Source: Phialocephala subalpina (lineage: Eukaryota; Ascomycota; Leotiomycetes; Helotiales; Mollisiaceae). From it: 20,566 nt of DNA. Each line of letters begins with the position of its first letter. Positions within the stretch are counted from its first letter, which is position 1. The stretch spans positions 642,392 to 662,957 of the forward strand of contig FJOG01000004.1 of the NCBI GenBank assembly GCA_900073065.1, written 5' to 3'. The notes beneath the pieces were generated by a model, which saw nothing but the letters and a program-made list of their open reading frames with translations, was not told where the DNA came from and ran no database searches. Made by a program: the position numbers and the translations under genes. Below, piece by piece: positions 18,168 to 20,566 of the stretch.

Positions 18168-20566
18168 TTATATAGTACAAGACTCGATGGCCTCCGAGAG
18201 CGCTTTCCCCAAATTCTGCACACGAGGTGGTGCCACCAGAGAGAGATGATCTACACTTGAAGTCAGACACGCTTCTGCAACTTAGTTTGTACCAACTCAC
18301 CTGCGTCAACCTTATGGATATGTATATTATTGCCAGCCAGCTTCTCCCAACCGTTATTCCCAAAGGCCTCTCTTGTGGAGAAGAACCACGATTTCAGCAG
18401 CGTGGCCATTTCAACTGTCGTCATTTCTTCCCATGGTTTCTCGCTGACACCCATCCACGCTGGCCCGACCAAGGAGTCATCGTGCTCCTCAGGATGATCG
18501 TTTTCATTGACGCCTTTCGTGGCCCAGAAGAGATGCGTCTGCTGAGGGAATAAGCCATTCGGGATCGGTATTGGCGTATATGACTCTGCCAACCGCATGG
18601 AAGCTCCCATATGGACCTTCTGGTTGTCCGTAAATTTCGGAAACAATCCACTGATTCGCGTGGTAACATTGGCCAATGGCCCTTCGCCAATACCGTCCAA
18701 ACTAAATCTTGATGTCCCAATCTGAGCTGGAGGTGGAACATACATGTCTATTATCAGCAGTCCAAGAAGTCTCTCTCCCGACAGTGCCAGCTGGTATGCG
18801 ATCTCATATGCATATACGCTGGCGAATGAGAATCCGCCCAAGAGATATGGACCCGTGGGCTGGGTGTCACGCAATGTTTCGATGTATGCTTTCGCTAGTT
18901 CTGGCACGGTCATGTTGTGGTCTTGTGGGCAATTCGAAAATGGTGACTCCAAGCCAAAAATTCGCCTTCCATGCGGAAGCGGTGGAAAGTGCGTGTAAAC
19001 AGATACAGAGCCGCTCGACTCTGCTACCAGGAACAAAGGCGTCGTCGACGAGTTGGACCTGCCTTGGAGCAGTATTGCGCGTGCCTTGTGCTTGAATTTC
19101 CCCTGGCTTATTGGTAGCGGCGAAGTTATTTCACTTGCTTGATGGCTATTGTTCGTCTGCTGATTGGAGACGGACGTGCTCGGTGTTTGGTTATCGTGCA
19201 CCGAGACATCTAGAGTTGGTGTAGAACTCAGTTCTTCGCCTTTCAACTCATTCTCGGCATCAGCCACTCTTGGATAGTTGTGAAAGAATGCAGCAGGCAG
19301 CTGCATTCCAGTCCTTTCGTTGAACTCAGCTGTAATAGCCATGCTCATGTGCGAATCAACACCCAAGTCGGCAAAGCAGCTTTCCGGGCGTATTTCATTC
19401 AATTCAACTCCTGTTTCGCTTGCTATGACTTCTAGGAGCAAAGAGAACAAGCTTTGCGATTCTAAAGATCGCTGGCTGAATTCAAGGGCCTGAGCTTGGT
19501 CAAGTGATGGTAACTTCGTTTGCGAAGGTGCAGTCTGAAGTCCTCTAGTCTGTCGACGTGTCGGGGCCAAGTCATTGTTCGTCATGGCGCTGAAAATTTT
19601 CCTGCTGATCTTTCGAAAGCAAATGTCAGTCACCAAGGCAACAAGATGTGCATCTCTGAACAGATAGACGTCGCAAAACGTTGTGCCTTCGCCAGTCTGC
19701 CTTGTGGTAGCATAACAAGTCAATGGTCGATTTTCTGACAAGTCTTCTAGAATGACCACCCGACCAATAGAGCTCGCTATATGCAGATCATCCTTCGGCT
19801 TTGTCAAGCTACTATTGAGCAAGAAGCCGGGGAGATGAACCAAGGTGTCAACGCAAAAGATGTCATGGGTAAAAGTTCCTCGGCTTGTTGGAGGTAGCAT
19901 TCGCAATTCTGCCACAGCATCCTGGAAATCTTTGGCTACGCAGATGTTGTCCAGGATTCGAAATGGGCTATCATATTCCACGATGGAGTCGAATAATTTG
20001 TACATCAACTCCGTCGCCATTTTGTGGCACGAGTCGCTTCTTGCCGGATCGCAGAGACTGTCCACGCGCATTTTTACCAGCCTTTGCACTCTGTGCCATT
20101 CGGACGTCTTGGGATTCCCATCTTTATGGACCAGAACCCGACATGTTGCGTGTTCTGATGAGATGTCGGAAGATCCCGAGCTGATTTGAAGTGTGACGAA
20201 GTCTCTAGATGGGTCGACTGTGGCGTGGGCTCGAATTGTCTGCTCGGGATCTTCCCCGGAGACTACCAGAGACTTGGTCATATTGAGATCAATTACCTCA
20301 AAATTCTGGCCTTTGGCTCCGAAGGTGCCATATCCTAAGAGAGTCTTGGCCGCGGTGTAAGCTATATCTATAAGTATAGACGCTGGGCAGATGGCAATAC
20401 CATCCACGAGATGGCCTTGAATCGCCTTGAATAAGTAGGACTCCGAAGTGTGCGAGATGAAGACTGCCGAGAGTCCATCATCACTGATGGATTTCAGCCG
20501 CTGAATACATGTGCTTGATAATGCAAAGTCAGGCAGCGTTTTCAATCTCCCAACACTTCCTGGACT
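18168..20566 (-). CDS. Non-reducing polyketide synthase, C-terminal part (PT-ACP-TE), runs off the window
   Basis: The last large exon (20566-18301, open at the window edge) is joined by a 50-bp intron (18251-18300, GTGAGT donor, GTAG acceptor) to the final exon 18250-18168, giving 782 residues in view. Order: a product-template domain with catalytic His (CAT at 20412-20414, in GHLVDGIAICPAS) and Asp (GAC at 19847-19849, in VDTLVHLPGF); one acyl carrier domain with the phosphopantetheine Ser (19352-19354, in DLGVDSHMSMAI); a Ser/Thr-rich linker; and a type I thioesterase with Ser (18827-18829, in GGFSFASVYAYEIA), Asp (18746-18748, in LLIIDMYV) and His (18246-18248, in DADHLSLV). The loading, ketosynthase and acyltransferase domains should lie to the right. 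PT plus TE indicates an aromatic polyketide made by iterative condensation, template cyclisation and TE release. The product is unknown. The gene appears intact in this part. Confidence 0.88.

Noticed and set aside
1..20566. tRNA, rRNA or CRISPR features
   Set aside because: No cloverleaf, rRNA segment or regularly spaced repeat array was found on reading both strands, and CRISPR is not expected in a fungus.

Overview
The window is nuclear DNA of a filamentous ascomycete (Pezizomycotina). The genes carry short introns of about 48-62 bp with GTRAGT-type donors, ACTAAC/CTGAC-like branch points and YAG acceptors. Two very AT-rich blocks (1-425 and 5131-6060) look like repeats destroyed by RIP (repeat-induced point mutation). 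The gene families are typical of the group: a SesA-type domain, a MYND protein, a Dal5-type permease, RNase H-like singletons and a non-reducing polyketide synthase. The species cannot be named from the sequence alone.

Left part (1-6060). A normal-composition island of about 4.7 kb lies between the two AT-rich blocks. Imperfect inverted repeats of 53-58 bp (outer 18 bp perfect) sit exactly at its two borders. The island holds one complete seven-exon gene (848-4848) encoding a predicted 1221-residue chimera: a SesA-like N-terminal domain, the N-terminal half of a CUL1-type cullin without the catalytic cullin-homology half, a helical and acidic fungal module, and a C-terminal module ending in two membrane segments. 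This is the most unusual object in the window.

Middle part (6061-11908). It contains a 5'-truncated unrecognised coding remnant, a MYND zinc-finger gene whose downstream sequence is a frame-broken continuation of the same or a related gene, an intact five-exon allantoate-permease-like MFS transporter on the minus strand, and a roughly 1-kb divergent intergenic region with GATA-factor motifs and a perfect CGG-N8-CCG palindrome.

Right part (11909-20566). A secreted M20 metallopeptidase gene is cut short just before its last zinc-ligand histidine, and its 3' end contains a perfect 250-bp tandem duplication. Three RNase H-like copies follow on the minus strand in different states of decay. Next is a Ser/Thr- and Cys-rich secreted-type gene with two in-frame TGA codons. 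The window closes with the 3' part of a non-reducing polyketide synthase (PT-ACP-TE) that runs off the right edge. Overall this is an accessory, rearranged region: apart from the chimera, the MFS gene and the PKS fragment, almost every gene is truncated, duplicated or inactivated. No working relation between the genes is evident; the PKS may mark the edge of a secondary-metabolite cluster lying to the right.
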